Assembly (NCBI RefSeq): GCF_037392515.1 | Contig: NC_090281.1 | Coordinates: forward strand, 56,336,753 to 56,400,752 | Reading direction: 5' to 3' | Source: Haliotis asinina | Lineage: Eukaryota > Mollusca > Gastropoda > Lepetellida > Haliotidae | Length of the DNA stretch: 64,000 bases | Shown here: in pieces, positions 48,751 to 61,205 of the stretch | Layout: every line of letters starts with the position of its first letter | How positions within the stretch are numbered: position 1 is the first letter of the stretch | The notes under the pieces: model-generated | The model's input: the letters and a program-made list of their open reading frames with translations, nothing else | The model's database searches: none | Told to the model about the DNA's origin: nothing | Position numbers and translations under genes: made by a program

Positions 48751-50275
48751 GGCCAGACCAATTATATTTTTTGTTTTACCAATTTTTGTCCTCACAAACT
48801 TAAAGGTCACATGCAACGTAAAACACAACTTTGCAGATTCTGATACCTTTTGATATGCGCTTACTGAAACAAATCATCAAAAATGCCAATTTAACCTATA
48901 TACCTATAAAAAACGTGATGAAAAAAAAGCCTGCGAAATCAGAGTTCAAACGATTCACTAAATTTCCCCCAGCACTGGGGGAAAAAGTGGTTTCAACAGC
49001 TGTGCTGTGCTGTGCTGTGTCCATAACGCATGTGCAGTGAATATGTTCGCGGAGCTTGAAACATTATGCATGACCAACTAGGAGGTCGTGAGCAGTAGTC
49101 TAATCTTGGTTGTATACACAAACAAGTAAATAATCTGCTCGTTACATAAAAAATGTGTTAATTGTGGTAAGCAGCTTCTTTCACAGAGAAGGCTCAATGT
49201 CTGATTTATTGACATCTATATGTCTGCCTGCCTGTCTGCTAAAGACATGAAATTTGATCTTAACACCGATCAGGCTACACACCATAAACAAAATAAATTG
49301 ATTTATGACTTCTACACCCCAGTCCTGTCTCTGCCACATTATGTAATTAGGCAAATATACATACACGTGACATGTTTTTGTGTCTGTGGGTTGCTATCGA
49401 ACTACATCCATTTTTCTCTGATGACTGGATCTGACGGAAACTGGTGCAAACTCTTGTCAGTTTCAAGTCCTGGTTTGTACTTGGACGAACAACAGTTTCT
49501 AGCCACGCAGTAGTTCACCATCTCTACTGAAAGGATTTTTTATTGGATCGAATGCAGATTCAGAGAACATGTATTTCCAAAACCCAATATCTCTATATAC
49601 ATTCTTTATGGAAAACATCTTCTAGTCTAAATGAATTAGTTTGACAAAGGTATATGAATCCGTACTGAAACGCTTAAAGCACATTAAATGAAGTTGTTAT
49701 CCATAATGAATCTTACTTTCTTGTGACTCCCCATACTTTTAAAATGCCCATCAGCAAATGAACCAGCCAATCGGAAGCCGTCGTTACACTTGAGTGCACT
49801 CCTACCCGCTATGACTGGGTTTGGTCTCCCACAGGCTTCGTTTCAAGGGAAGTAAGCCCAAGTACAAAATATTGCACTTTTGAATCGCGATAGTAAATTA
49901 TACATTTTGTTTATTTGTTTTTTTCACAAGCGGCAATGTATATTATATGTCATGAATAAGTGATAATTGTGTTTTAATTATGTTTGATTTTTTGGTTGCA
50001 TGTGACCTTTAAGGCAGGTTCAAAATAAAAATCAAATCAGCAGTCAAAGTATTATTTCCTTTAAAATAAAAGTATTTTACTTGTGTCAATTTATGGAGTG
50101 ATTATGGGGCCAAAACAAAATTCCCCCAAATATTTCTTTTAAGTTTTCATTTTTTGCCAATAAATATATAAGGATTCTATTTGTTTGAATATGGAATATT
50201 GAGCTTTACTTTTATCTCTTCTTCTTGAACAAATATGACCACTGTAGCTGTAAAGCAAGAAATAAAACTAGTCTG
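48751..50275. mobile_element. Older inverted-repeat element carrying the nested TTAA element
   Basis: The left end (48751-48780, GGCCAGACCAATTATATTTT) and right end (50250-50275, GTAAAGCAAGAAATAAAACT) are inverted relatives. They also match the ends of the element at 61206-61509. The TTAA-flanked copy 2 sits at 48800-50012, about 20 bp inside the left end. No coding capacity. Confidence 0.55.
48800..50012. mobile_element. TTAA-flanked non-autonomous element, copy 2
   Basis: Same ends and internal order as the copy at 36293-37587, about 80 bp shorter, with scattered substitutions and small indels. It includes a more degraded hairpin cassette at about 49600-49716 (TTTGACAAAGGTATATGAAT, GTACTGAAACGC, GAAGTTGTTATCCATAA). 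Confidence 0.8.
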
Positions 50276-50654
50276 TCCTTAATGGGTTTATGAAGGGCTA
50301 TCAGAAGCTGTAGAATTTACACATGAAAGTCTGTGTTGGAGGTTTAAATGCACACACATATATAGTGCATTACCATTAAATACTTAATGGAGAACCTTTT
50401 ACAAACAACTTGAAATAAAATAATTGCAGATTTGGCTGATCCAAAATATTAAGAGTGACAAAGGGTTACTGTAAACTAAATGTGTTACATGGCTACACTG
50501 GTCAATACAAATAAGCCACAAACAGCACCAGCCTCCTCAGACATATTAATTATTGTTCATGGTACTGTAAGAATATTAAGCATCTCACATATTTTCAACA
50601 GAAAATAATTTGTCTACCTATACTGATACACTCAATTATCTTATCTTATCTTGG

Positions 50655-50865
50655 TTGTAATATTCCAGCTATATGGTGGCTGTCTGGAAAAAATGAAGTT
50701 GTGACCAGACAATCCACTGATCAACAGCATGAGCTTCGATCTGCACAATTGGGGTACAATGACCTGTCAACCATGTCCATGAGTCTGACCACCAATCCCA
50801 TTAATTCCCACTTATGAGAAGCATGGGTTACCGAAGATCAAATAACCCAGATTTTTGTGGGTCGA
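50655..50865 (-). repeat. SINE-B, degraded
   Basis: Reverse copy: GTAATATTCCAGCTATATGG, CAATCCACTGATCAACAGCA, AGCATGGGTTACCGAAGATC. Confidence 0.75.
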
Positions 50866-53003
50866 CAACTACCTTGAGCCATAGAATAAGGCAATAGAGT
50901 GAAATAATAGAATTATGGGTTATAAATTATGTAAGACCTTTGATGTGGTATTAGTCTGTGTCAAAGGTAGCAATTCTGCATTTTCTGCACTTTAATCTTA
51001 TTAGTAGCCCCAGGCAAGCAGACTAGTGTCCTCATTAAGGCTAAGGCATTGCAGTTGAGTGTCACCTGTCATAAGATGGTGTGACTGTCTTCACAGATAG
51101 ATGATGGTGATTGTTGCCAACTGATCCATGACAATCACATGACCAGGAGGTACAGCCACGGTACAGTTATTTCCCTGGGGGACTGGCATGGAGAAGTGTG
51201 TGGTTGCACCTGATGACTTAATGAGGTATTACCTGTATATCACCTGAGAAAACTGCTCATAAACTCATTGTGCTATTGCCAGGTTAATGAGTTGGGAACT
51301 TCCAGCAGCAATCTGAATGGAACCTACAGCCAGCTGTCAGTGTTCATTTTGTAAAGAGTGAATTATACGTTTGTATGTTGTTAGCTGTAAACAATGGAGC
51401 TGGTAGACATGTACTATATTTGTTTGAAATATTGTATGTGTTGGGGTAAAACAAGATCAATAAAGTCTTGTGTTGTTTCCTGGGGCTATCCCACAAGGCA
51501 CTTGTTCCTTCAGGTGTACCTGAAATGTGGGATAGGTGTTGGAATTGTGGCATTGGTCTGACTGTTACCAGGCTTGTCAGCTTCTCACCTGTGTTCTGGG
51601 GTTTCATCATTCAACAAACAGTAAATGTCTTATATCTGCTTGAACTGAAATATTTACATGATCAATACTTTATGAAGACACAGTGCCATATAGACATGAA
51701 AACTTTAGTTACTAACAACTATGGAGGGCAATGTGTGATTAATGTTGGCAAGATTAATTAGTTGAAGCAGTGTTTGTCCATAGCTGTAATTTTACTAAGC
51801 CCCTTGAGGGTGATCATAAGCAGGTCCTCTCAGAACTGGGTGACTCTGTGACACATTCATATGAGTGAAGGTAGACACGTTGCAGAAAACATCAAACATA
51901 TTCATGGACATGAACCCAGTGGAGTTTGTAAACATATCAATATAATCATTTACCTGACCAGGTGAGGATTTCCAACTGACTGACTTCAATAAACAAGGTT
52001 TGAAAAATATTGCTGAGATCGAATTGAATTTGTAAGTGGGCCATACCTGGATACAAGATAACAGCAGTGGGCTGCCAAAAAAAAATCAGCCATCTGTAAA
52101 GGACTAACCATTTGGTATGCTTTGAGGGGAGTGGAGTGGGATTTTATCCTCCCAAAATATTGTCTAACAAGGAGCTTGAAAGTAGTCATCATCCAGATTG
52201 TTGAAAGGAAAGCAAATTGTCAGCCACAAATAAATATCGGTTGCCAGGAGGTTTTTGTAAAAAGAACTACGATTTTGATCTACATAAAACACCCAGACCC
52301 CCTCCTGTGAATAGACATTTCCATGGTAAGCTCTGATCATGATGATGATGACGACCTCCAGTTTATTGAACAGGAAATGTCTGTGACTCACATCATTGTG
52401 ATCCAAGCTCTCTCAGGCTGTGGTGAGATGACCACCAGTGGATATACAGGGTGTATACAAGACACCTAGATCCATCCCATACGACCAACAACTTTATCCC
52501 ACTGGAGCAGCATATGCCCACCATCTTGTGAGACCTTGAAGTGACCTTGACCCTCTATACACAGCAGCTGTTCATGTTTTTACACTCTGCATAATCATGA
52601 GATGCGTTGTTTTTAAGAGGCAGAAATCATGAATACAAAATAATTGTTTGTGGTAAATTCCACATCTGTTGTCTGTCACTTCACTGGTGGAGGTCACGTT
52701 TTCACCAAATATTTAGTGACACATTTTTGGTTAAACTTTGAGTTTGGAAGTTTGTAATTTTCACACTTTCATTCTAATTCCTTTTTTCTAAACTGAAACA
52801 GTTTACTGATGGCAGACACCAATACTGGATCTACAAATTACTTGTCAGGATTGGACATTGATGCAACGAGCAAATGCTGCAAGAGTGAGGCTGTTTGGTC
52901 ACCTGGTTATGACCCAGGACTTCCCTTGATCTAAGGATCCTCTCTGAGAGATTTCATTTCATTGAGTATGGTTTTATACATCTTTGAAGGGCATTTAGAA
53001 GTG
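50866..53003. other. Intergenic stretch without recognised features
   Basis: Unique-looking AT-rich sequence. Several ORFs of 60-97 codons on both strands show no domain or splice-supported continuation. Confidence 0.45.
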
Positions 53004-53162
53004 GAAAGCATAAGAAAAGCCAGATTTATGGATATTAACTTCTTTATTATGGATTACACAGGTGAATAAACCTGATGAAGGAGCAAGCATTATGCTCTGA
53101 AATGTTCTGTTATCCACAATAAGAAGTGGATATCCATAAATCTGGCTTTTCTTATGCTTTCA
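53004..53162 (+). ncRNA. Palindrome with hammerhead-ribozyme-like core
   Basis: Outer arms 53004-53052 and about 53112-53162 are inverted (GCATAAGAAAAGCCAGATTT / AAATCTGGCTTTTCTTATGC). In the centre CTGATGA (53072-53078) is followed by a hairpin GGAGCA...TGCTCT (53080-53098) and GAAA (53099-53102). This is the order of the two conserved hammerhead boxes around stem II. A convincing cleavage-site strand (UH before stem I) is not clear, so catalysis is uncertain. Such cores are known from termini of Penelope-like elements, whose arms elsewhere in this window resemble this cassette. Confidence 0.55.
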
Positions 53163-53221
53163 TACATTAGATATAGATGTGCAGACTTGTACATTGCTGC
53201 TTGTACTAGTGTGGACAAATG

Positions 53222-53310
53222 TTAAGTTTTACGCTGCACTCAGCAATATTACAGTTTTGTAGCGGCCGCCTGGAAATAATTGCATCTGCACCAGACAATC
53301 ATTTGTTAGC
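53222..53310 (-). repeat. SINE-B 3' fragment
   Basis: AAGTTTTACGCTGCACTCAG, CAATATTACAG, GACAATCATTTG. It lies about 60 bp from the ribozyme-like palindrome. Confidence 0.75.
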
Positions 53311-55244
53311 AGTGATGCCTTGCACCGTTCCACATGGATACTCTACTGAAACGCAGTATTCTGACTTAACTGCCCAGTCCTTTTTTAATCTCATGAATGC
53401 TAAGAACCTGACCGAGTAGCAAGATAAGTCATCTTAATCTTTTGGTATGGCATGGCTAGAGACCAAACAACCAATCTTCGACTCTCTCATGAGTCTTTCT
53501 ATCCACTCACTGTTTTAAACAGTATTTAATTTCTATCACAGTACATCTGTGTGGGAAGAGGTCACAACATAAGTCACTGACATTTACACATCACATAATT
53601 TGGGTCTGACACATTAACATTGATTATCAATGCATACATCAGAATCAAATCTACAGGCATAGCCTGCCACAACAAAGGGAGGTAACTCTGCATACAGTAG
53701 CACTACACTGTGCTGCCATATCCCCGTCTAGCAATATTCCACCATCACATCGACCTTATGCCACTGGATCAGGTAAAACAACACATATGGTATTTGATTC
53801 TGTTTATTTCATGAATATTAAATACAGACTGACTCAGATGTACAGTGATGTACAGAGAAACATGGAGGGTACTACCTTGTTGCCATATGTCCCTCCGTAA
53901 GGCAGACTTTTGACCTTGCATGGGGTAGTGAGAAACTTGTAACAAATCATGTGCAACGATTACAATGTGAAATGCAGTTTGTTTTTGGTTTCGTTGAACA
54001 AAATGAAAGAAAGACAAGACATCAAAACTCCAATTTCAAGACGTTTGATAAATCTGTCCTAGACAAACAAAAGCACCAGTACATACAACTGTAGATACAT
54101 GAACCTTTCAGAAGAGAACATATGTATATTTCTCACAAGAATCTGACTTTCGTCATTTTACTTTATTTCTGATGTGAATATAGTCATGAAAGAATATCCA
54201 GTATTCTTTAACTTGTTTTGAGTAGAATACCTCTGTCTGTAAGACAATGGCTGAACATAATTAAATACCAGCTTGACAAAACTGTAATTTTATGAAGACA
54301 AGGAACTGAAGATACATGAATTCATTAGATCGACATCAGAATTAAGCATAATATCTTATAAACTTTATTCCCTTGTATAAACATATGAATTATTTAAAAA
54401 ATCCCTTGCCATGAAATAGAATCTATTCATAGCCACATCCTTATGCTTAATTTCCAACTCAGAAACAAAAGTCCATATACTGACACAATTAAAAGTAGTT
54501 CTTGGTGAATAGTATTTCAAATGTTAAACATGATGGACAAGTTAGCTTTGATTTTTCAACTGAACACATCTGTGTGAGTAGCAGAGGCCATTACAAGCCA
54601 CACCTATGCAGGGAACTGTACTATCAGATCTATGTATATACACACTCTCCTATAGTCAGTCACTCATATCATCTACAATACACACTCACACACAGTAGTA
54701 CTGTATTCCTACTACATACAATCACTCTAAATAGTACTACATTCCCTACAACTTACATTCACACAAACAAAATATTTCCACAACTCTTTGAAATATTAAG
54801 AAAATACTACCTGGATGAAAAGTGAATTCTATACTGACAAACAATAGTGTTGAATATCTCTGATTACCATTTCATAGCTGTAATGGAAATATGACATTTC
54901 CACAAATGTCATGATCTGTAAATGTCATTAAGTCTAAATCAGTCTTCTAAATTAGTCTGGTATTAACTGTGGTGATAAGAAATGCTGCAAACTCATTTGT
55001 CCAAGATGAAAGGACAAGATTAAATGCAGATGAATTCTATTAAAATTTAGTTTGTCAACATAATGGCTTTATTGTGCCTGAAGAGATGGACATAAAGTCA
55101 CAAATAAACGTTACAAACAAGAGCCTGATATCTGTGAACGACATCATGAGAATAGTTCATGCTACTTTTGTTCACTGCCACCTCCACGGTTCAGATGTTT
55201 ACATTGCCACCTACTTCCTGTCACTGCCACCTAGCGGTGGTGCT
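53311..55244 (-). other. Likely TRAP1 3' UTR and downstream region
   Basis: Minus-strand AATAAA signals lie at 55073-55068 and 53808-53803 (among others). The first gives a 3' UTR of about 190 nt, the second about 1.4 kb. No other gene is recognised. Confidence 0.4.
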
Positions 55245-55346
55245 TCACTTGTCTTGCAGCGCCCTCTCCAGCAGCTGGTTCAGCCTACCCACCATCGTCC
55301 TGGGATCATCGATCAGCCCGGCATTAATCATTGCATTCTCATATAA
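55245..55346 (-). CDS. TRAP1: TRAP1 (mitochondrial Hsp90), last coding exon only
   Basis: On the minus strand an acceptor (TTTTGCAG) precedes 55346-55245, which encodes 33 aa and a TGA stop. It starts [20 protein letters not shown] and ends [13 protein letters not shown]. This closely matches the C-terminal end of TRAP1/Hsp75, where the family reads [20 protein letters not shown]. TRAP1 is the mitochondrial-matrix Hsp90-type ATPase chaperone; this segment belongs to its C-terminal dimerisation domain. The exon is entered in phase 0. No preceding TRAP1 exon was found up to 64000, so the last intron seems to exceed 8.6 kb, or an intermediate exon was missed. Confidence 0.85.
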   Translation of the reverse strand, partial: LYENAMINAGLIDDPRTMVGRLNQLLERALQDK

Positions 55347-56689
55347 CTGCAAAATAAAAATAGAGTTTAACATTAACAAAATAAATATGTTTTAATGTTG
55401 TAAGAGATTACCCTAGGATTAATCCTCCTTGAAGTGTGAACTGGTGTGGGTTCATGGAGCTTCAGAAACAACAGATGCAGCAATGATGGCAACATGGCAT
55501 CAGAAAGAGATGGGCTCTAAGAGGTATCAAGAACAGACCTATTTTGATTGGAGGCTCTGAAGAAGCCAGGCTGTTCCTGTATTCAGACTGGTGTGAAATA
55601 TTCTGAGTGAGGTTCCGATCCAAATCATAGTCATGAAAGTAACTTCTGATGTTGATCCAAGAAATGGCTACAGTTGTAATACAACAGCACCTCACTATAC
55701 CCACCATATGATTCCAACACATACCATCTGATCCTAACACTGGCACCATTTGACCCACCCCACCCCATCCCACCATCTGAGCACCATTCCCACTTCTGAT
55801 GCAGCCCCATCCTCGATTTTAGTCAAGACTCAAGTCAAACTGAGTGGTGCCGTTAACTGTGCACACACATATAATAAAAGTATCCAAAACCCTTTCTACT
55901 CGTATCATCCTGTGTCAATACTTCATCTAGACACGAACCAAAATTATAGCAAGAAAATGGGGACCAAGAGAAAAGATCTTCAATTTTTGTAATATACACA
56001 ACCTATCCGTGATTTACTTGTATCAGAATAGGGACTACACCTAGGTGTCTCGAAGAGAGGAGGGTGGGGTATGGTTATATATAGGGAAAGGGTAGCATAC
56101 AGTGTAGATTCCATGTTGACAGGCCTGTATCCCAGCAGATAGTGCCGACCAGGGTTTCATCACTCATGTCTGTGACTCCCAGATCTCGACAACCTGTGCT
56201 ATACCCTATTCATCTCCATATTGCTTCTCTTCACCGCAAATATATTTCTCTTCCATTAAATGTGTTTAACTTCAAAAATCAATACTGAATATAATGTTTA
56301 CCATATATAAACTGCAACAGTTGAGCAAGCTTGGGCTGACTGCCAAATGTGTCACATGAGATAGTTTTCAGAATTGTGGCACAGGATGTTACTGGCAAAG
56401 ACTATTCTCATTCTGGAGCTGTACATTTTTGTCAAACCGACATCAGATGACTGCATCAATGCATTTATGAATGTAGAATGGTGGAATATTTGCAAGGGAA
56501 TAGCCAAATGACACGTTGGTCTGTTATCACACGGGGTCTTGGAGACGCTGGTGTATATACAGTGCTTATTTCAGCAGCTTCACACAGGCATGGAGGTGAT
56601 AGGTGGATGTCCAGCTCGTACTGTAACTCTCACATGTTGATGGTATACTGGTATTACTATGTGTGGTGTTGGCAATACTGGTTATGACA
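55347..56689. other. Probable TRAP1 intron, proximal part
   Basis: No supported exon or known repeat. A C/A-rich stretch with CCACCCCACCCC lies near 55750-55775. Confidence 0.4.
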
Positions 56690-57830
56690 GGGGTGGGTGA
56701 TGTTGGTAATACTGGCATTGACATGGGTGGGTGATGTTGGTGATACTGGTACTTCAGACATGGGTTGGAGGTGATGTTGGTAAAACTGGCATTGACATGG
56801 GTGGGTGATGTTGGTGATACTGGTACTTCAGACATGGGTTGGAGGTGTTGGTAATACTGGTATTACATGGGTGGGCAATGTTGGTAATACTGGTATTACA
56901 TGGGTGGGCGATGTTGGTAATACTGGCATTGACATGAGTGGGTGATGTAGGTGATACTGGTACTTCAGACAAGGGTTGGAGGTGTTGGTAATACTGGTAT
57001 TACATGGGTGGGCGATGTTGGTAATACTGGCATTGACATGGGTGGGTGATGTAGGTGATACTGGTACTTCAGACAAGGGTTGGAGGTGTTGGTAATACTG
57101 GTATTACATGAGTGGGCGATGTTGGTAATACTGGCATTGACATGGGTGGGTGATGTAGGTGATACTGGTACTTCAGACAAGGGTTGGAGGTGTTGGTAAT
57201 ACTGGTATTACATGGGTGGGCGATGTTGGTAATACTGGCATTGACATGGGTGGGTGATGTAGGTGATACTGGTACTTCAGACAAGGGTTGGAGGTGTTGG
57301 TAATACTGGTATTACATGGGTGGGCGATGTTGGTAATACTGGCATTGACATGGGTGGGTGATGTAGGTGATACTGGTACTTCAGACAAGGGTTGGAGGTG
57401 TTGGTAATACTGGTATTACATGAGTGGGCGATGTTGGTAATACTGTCATTGACATGGGTGGGTGATGTAGGTGATACTGGTACTTCAGACAAGGGTTGGA
57501 GGTGTTGGTAATACTGGTATTACATGAGTGGGCGATGTTGGTAATACTGGCGTTGACATGGGTGGGTGATGTAGGTAATAGTGGTACTTCAGACAAGGGT
57601 TGGAGGTGTTGGTAATACTGGTATTACATGAGTGGGCAATGTTGGTAATACTGGCATTGACATGGGTGGGTGATGTAGGTGATACTGGTACTTCAGACAA
57701 GGGTTGGAGGTGTTGGTAATACTGGTATTACATGAGTGGGTGATGTTGGTAATACTGGCGTTGACATGGGTGGGTGATGTAGGTAATACTGGTACTTCAG
57801 ACATGGGTTGGAGGTGTTGGTAATACTGGT
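56690..57830. repeat. Higher-order minisatellite, 104 bp unit of three sub-repeats
   Basis: About ten units recur with a 104 bp period from about 56860 to 57830; irregular shorter blocks lie at the left edge. Each unit consists of three related parts of about 32-38 bp, all containing GGTGATGTWGGTRATACTGG-like text. One part carries ACTTCAGACAAGGGTTGGAG and another ATTACATGGGTGGGCGATG. Since 104 is not a multiple of 3, the overlapping minus-strand ORFs are a by-product of the repeat. Confidence 0.95.
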
Positions 57831-57834
57831 AGTA

Positions 57835-58594
57835 CAGTGTGGTCACATTACAGTGAGATCATAGTAAACTCACTGATTGACCCTTTCTACGTGATGACAC
57901 AGAACAATGTTGACACAACTGATCTAGATAATAGCTCACAGACACAAGTACATCATGCCTTTATTGACATTAACTCACATGCTTGTGTACAAGCAGCCAA
58001 GATTGATACGTCATTAATTCCACCAATGTCAGCAGATTCATCCTTATATTGCAAATATACACATTCGGACTGTTTTATGGGAGAATCACTCCATGTATTG
58101 TAACAAAGTGAGGATTTAGTATGTATGGTAAAGCAGTAAATACAAAAGACTACCGGTATGTTTTCTGATGGCTGCTGGTCACTTGTGACTGCTGATGGGT
58201 GAGTATTTCTTTTTATCATATCAATGACTTTAAATACCTCCATTTCAAAAAAAGCTTCAACAATATATTTTATCTGGCTCACAATTCATTTTTTACTGAG
58301 CTGTCAAAAATCAAAATATAATTTTAAGAATATTCTCAAACACATGTCTTTCTATACATTTCTGAGGCTCTTTATGACTTCATGAAAGAGTAACAAAAGG
58401 TTGAATATGAAGAATTGTGCACTTAAATGTCTGAACAACTGAACACTGGTATGCTAATGACAAACTAGCAGACTAATTGGGGCGAATCCAGACTTTGAAG
58501 CCATGATCATGTACAACTCATATGAAATTAAGGACAACCTGATTACTACACAATACTGCAGTCAATATGTCTATAGTTTTCTTGTTACTGGTGC
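57835..58594. other. Stretch between minisatellite and SINE-A
   Basis: No feature recognised; ORFs here lack motifs and splice support. Confidence 0.4.
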
Positions 58595-58760
58595 AGTGGG
58601 GTAGCCTTGAGGTTAAAGTGTTCGCACATCACACTGGAGACTCAGGTTCGATTCCTGACATGGGAACAATGTGTGATGCCCATTTTTTATGTCCTCCACC
58701 ATGATATTGCTCTAATATTGCTACAAGCAGTGTAAAACCAAACTCACTCACTTACTCATC
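58595..58760 (+). repeat. SINE-A, near full length
   Basis: Plus copy with A-box region GGGGTAGCCTTGAGGTTAAA, B box GGTTCGATTCC, body GTGTGATGCCCATTTTTTAT and tail AAACCAAACTCACTCACTTA. Confidence 0.85.
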
Positions 58761-60488
58761 TGTCAGATTAAAAGCAATGATGTGAAAGAAATGGCTGTTC
58801 CTTTACATGTTTTGAGCAGCATAGTTTCTAGCCTACACAACTCTATTGAATCATAACTTTTACTGCCTGAGTACAGAAAACGTCAGTAATATGGGTCATA
58901 CCAACCTGGTACATGTATTACTAATCAGCTGGCGTTGACATTTGGACATTTAGAGTAGTTGCTAGACCACTAACAAGCACGGTCCACCACCATGAAGACA
59001 CATACCATCATATGGTGCATGCTTTCAAACAATGGTTTCAGAGGGCAGCGATTCATGAAACCACAAAATCAGTTCAGATGATCAAAGCAAATCAAAGAAA
59101 TGTGTCATGTGTTACGAGTGTGTATTTTCTGCATGTTTTGTTATTAATTAAGTAATAATCATTATTGGGTCACAACCTTGAGTGTTTTGAATAATAATTA
59201 TGATGGATCACATTTCGTTTTAATAGCTGGTCAGATTTTGGTGAGTTTGCTATATTATACTTTGTGACCCATTGCCTTAGATTTTGTCTCATTTGCATTG
59301 TATTTGAAATTGGTATTGTGAAATTGACTTGTGACTTTGTTTAACTTGCTCTCTATTTGCTAAATAATACAATATTGGAATGTTTTTTAACTAGTCTTTG
59401 TTCTGTTTTGCTAGTTCAGGAGGGATTTCTTACATCGTTTGACACGGCAAATTCTTAACCATAACACATGCCTGATTACAATAATTTATGACAGATGGTT
59501 GTTTCGGGGACTAACAGTAATCAATTCATACTATCCAACCTGAAGTCATAACTTTACACACATCTTCCTTGTTACAGCATTCATAAAATACAATGAATAT
59601 CATCATATGTAATCAGTCAGATCTGTCATCATAAACAATGCTAATGACTGAAGCATTGAAATATATTTGTGAAATTAGTCAGCTTTGCTATCCCCAAGTG
59701 TTGGATTTAGTTACATTTTTAGCCACAGGGTAGGTCTCACTTCCGTTGCACGCCCAAGGATGTCCCTGAGCAATAATCCCTTTCATCACCACTAGTTGAA
59801 AACTTATACGAACAACCAGACCACTTCCTGGTTTAACCCTACAGGAGCTGAATCCATACACTGATTCACAGTTATCTGGGGTCATTTTTCTTTTATAGAT
59901 TAGCATATTGAATTTAAGATGAAAAGTTCATATTTATAACCTGTTGAAGCCATCACCTGTCCCACAAAATAATTTATTGTTAAATAATCAATGCATGTAA
60001 GATATTTCAACCATGTCACAGTGGGACATATTCAATCATAAGACGCCTTGACAAGCTTCTATACCCTGCACCCCTCCCCAAGTCATGTAATCCGCCTATA
60101 AGTCTCTCTGCCATCACCGCCTGTGATCAACTCTACCTGTCCCCTCCCTCCCCAAGTGATGTGGACCTTCAGTAAGCCTCAATAGCATCACTGCCTATGA
60201 TCTATACTGTGATTGGCCGTACCTGCCTAACTCTCCCTGACTACCAGACATTCCCAGAAATCAATGCTTACCAAATGTTGACTGGAGGTGATTAGACTGA
60301 AAGCTGTCGGAATGCCGCCACTTAATTCTCAATGGGAATTAAAGGAGGTCCACATACAGTCAATTACCCACCCTGGTCATGCTAATAGAACAACACTGTT
60401 TGCAGTATACAGGGTCTGGAGAATAGTATCAACATAAGGGCACAGAGGGGATTATACAGACAGATATCCCTCAGTCCCAACAAAAAAA
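58761..60488. other. Non-coding stretch
   Basis: No exon or repeat family recognised. The minus-strand ORF at 59688-59906 has no recognisable domain. Confidence 0.4.
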
Positions 60489-61057
60489 AATTTCCCACTG
60501 TGCAGAAAAATGCAGAAAAGCCAACAATAGTCATGGAAATAGCAACATAAACTTAATACCTCACTACTGGAACAGTAAAAACGCCAACTTTAAATCACTA
60601 AAACTGTAGCAAAAGATGAAAATCCTGCAACCAGGACTTTGCGCACGCATGCATGGAAGAGGAAGTATTGATGGCATGGCACCATGCTGTAGTCTGAACA
60701 AAAGTTACATTCCCTTTTCACAGTATTTCTGTGGTGGTATTTGGCAGTTATCACCATGATGCTTGTGTGCACACTTGGTTAGTTTACTTTCAATTCATCG
60801 GAAATAACTGACTGTAATTATTATGACATATTTAATACATTTTTGATGCGAGGCGATCCATGACTGCTTGGAAATTTGACAGAAACGCGGATCATAATGT
60901 GCATGCTCAGTAGAGGTCAAAGTTCGCTGTTGTAAAAATGTTGCAGTTACATAGGTTTTTGTTGTCTTCTTTACTGTTTCAGTTGCGAGGTATTATGTTT
61001 ATGTTGCTATTTCCATGATTCATGTGGGCTATCCTGAATTTTGCTGCACAGTGGGAA
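60489..61057. mobile_element. MITE-like element with long imperfect inverted ends
   Basis: The left end (TTTCCCACTGTGCAG..., then ATGGAAATAGCAACATAAAC) and right end (GTTTATGTTGCTATTTCCAT ... CTGCACAGTGGGAAA) are inverted over about 85 bp. The 570 bp element encodes nothing recognisable. Superfamily not assigned. Confidence 0.7.
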
Positions 61058-61205
61058 AACATTGTCTGGTAGGCTTGTATCTGTGGTTGCCATAAGCTAG
61101 ACGGAACTAATAATGATGTACGGTATTACCAGTCTAACATCCAGCATCTTGCATCAACATAATTATGTGCAGAAATATCAGATTTTCTTAATAGTATTTT
61201 CATAC

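Noticed and set aside
56566-57846. Series of overlapping minus-strand ORFs encoding a repetitive protein
   Set aside because: They recur every 104 bp, which is not a multiple of 3, so the frame changes in every unit. They are a by-product of the minisatellite.
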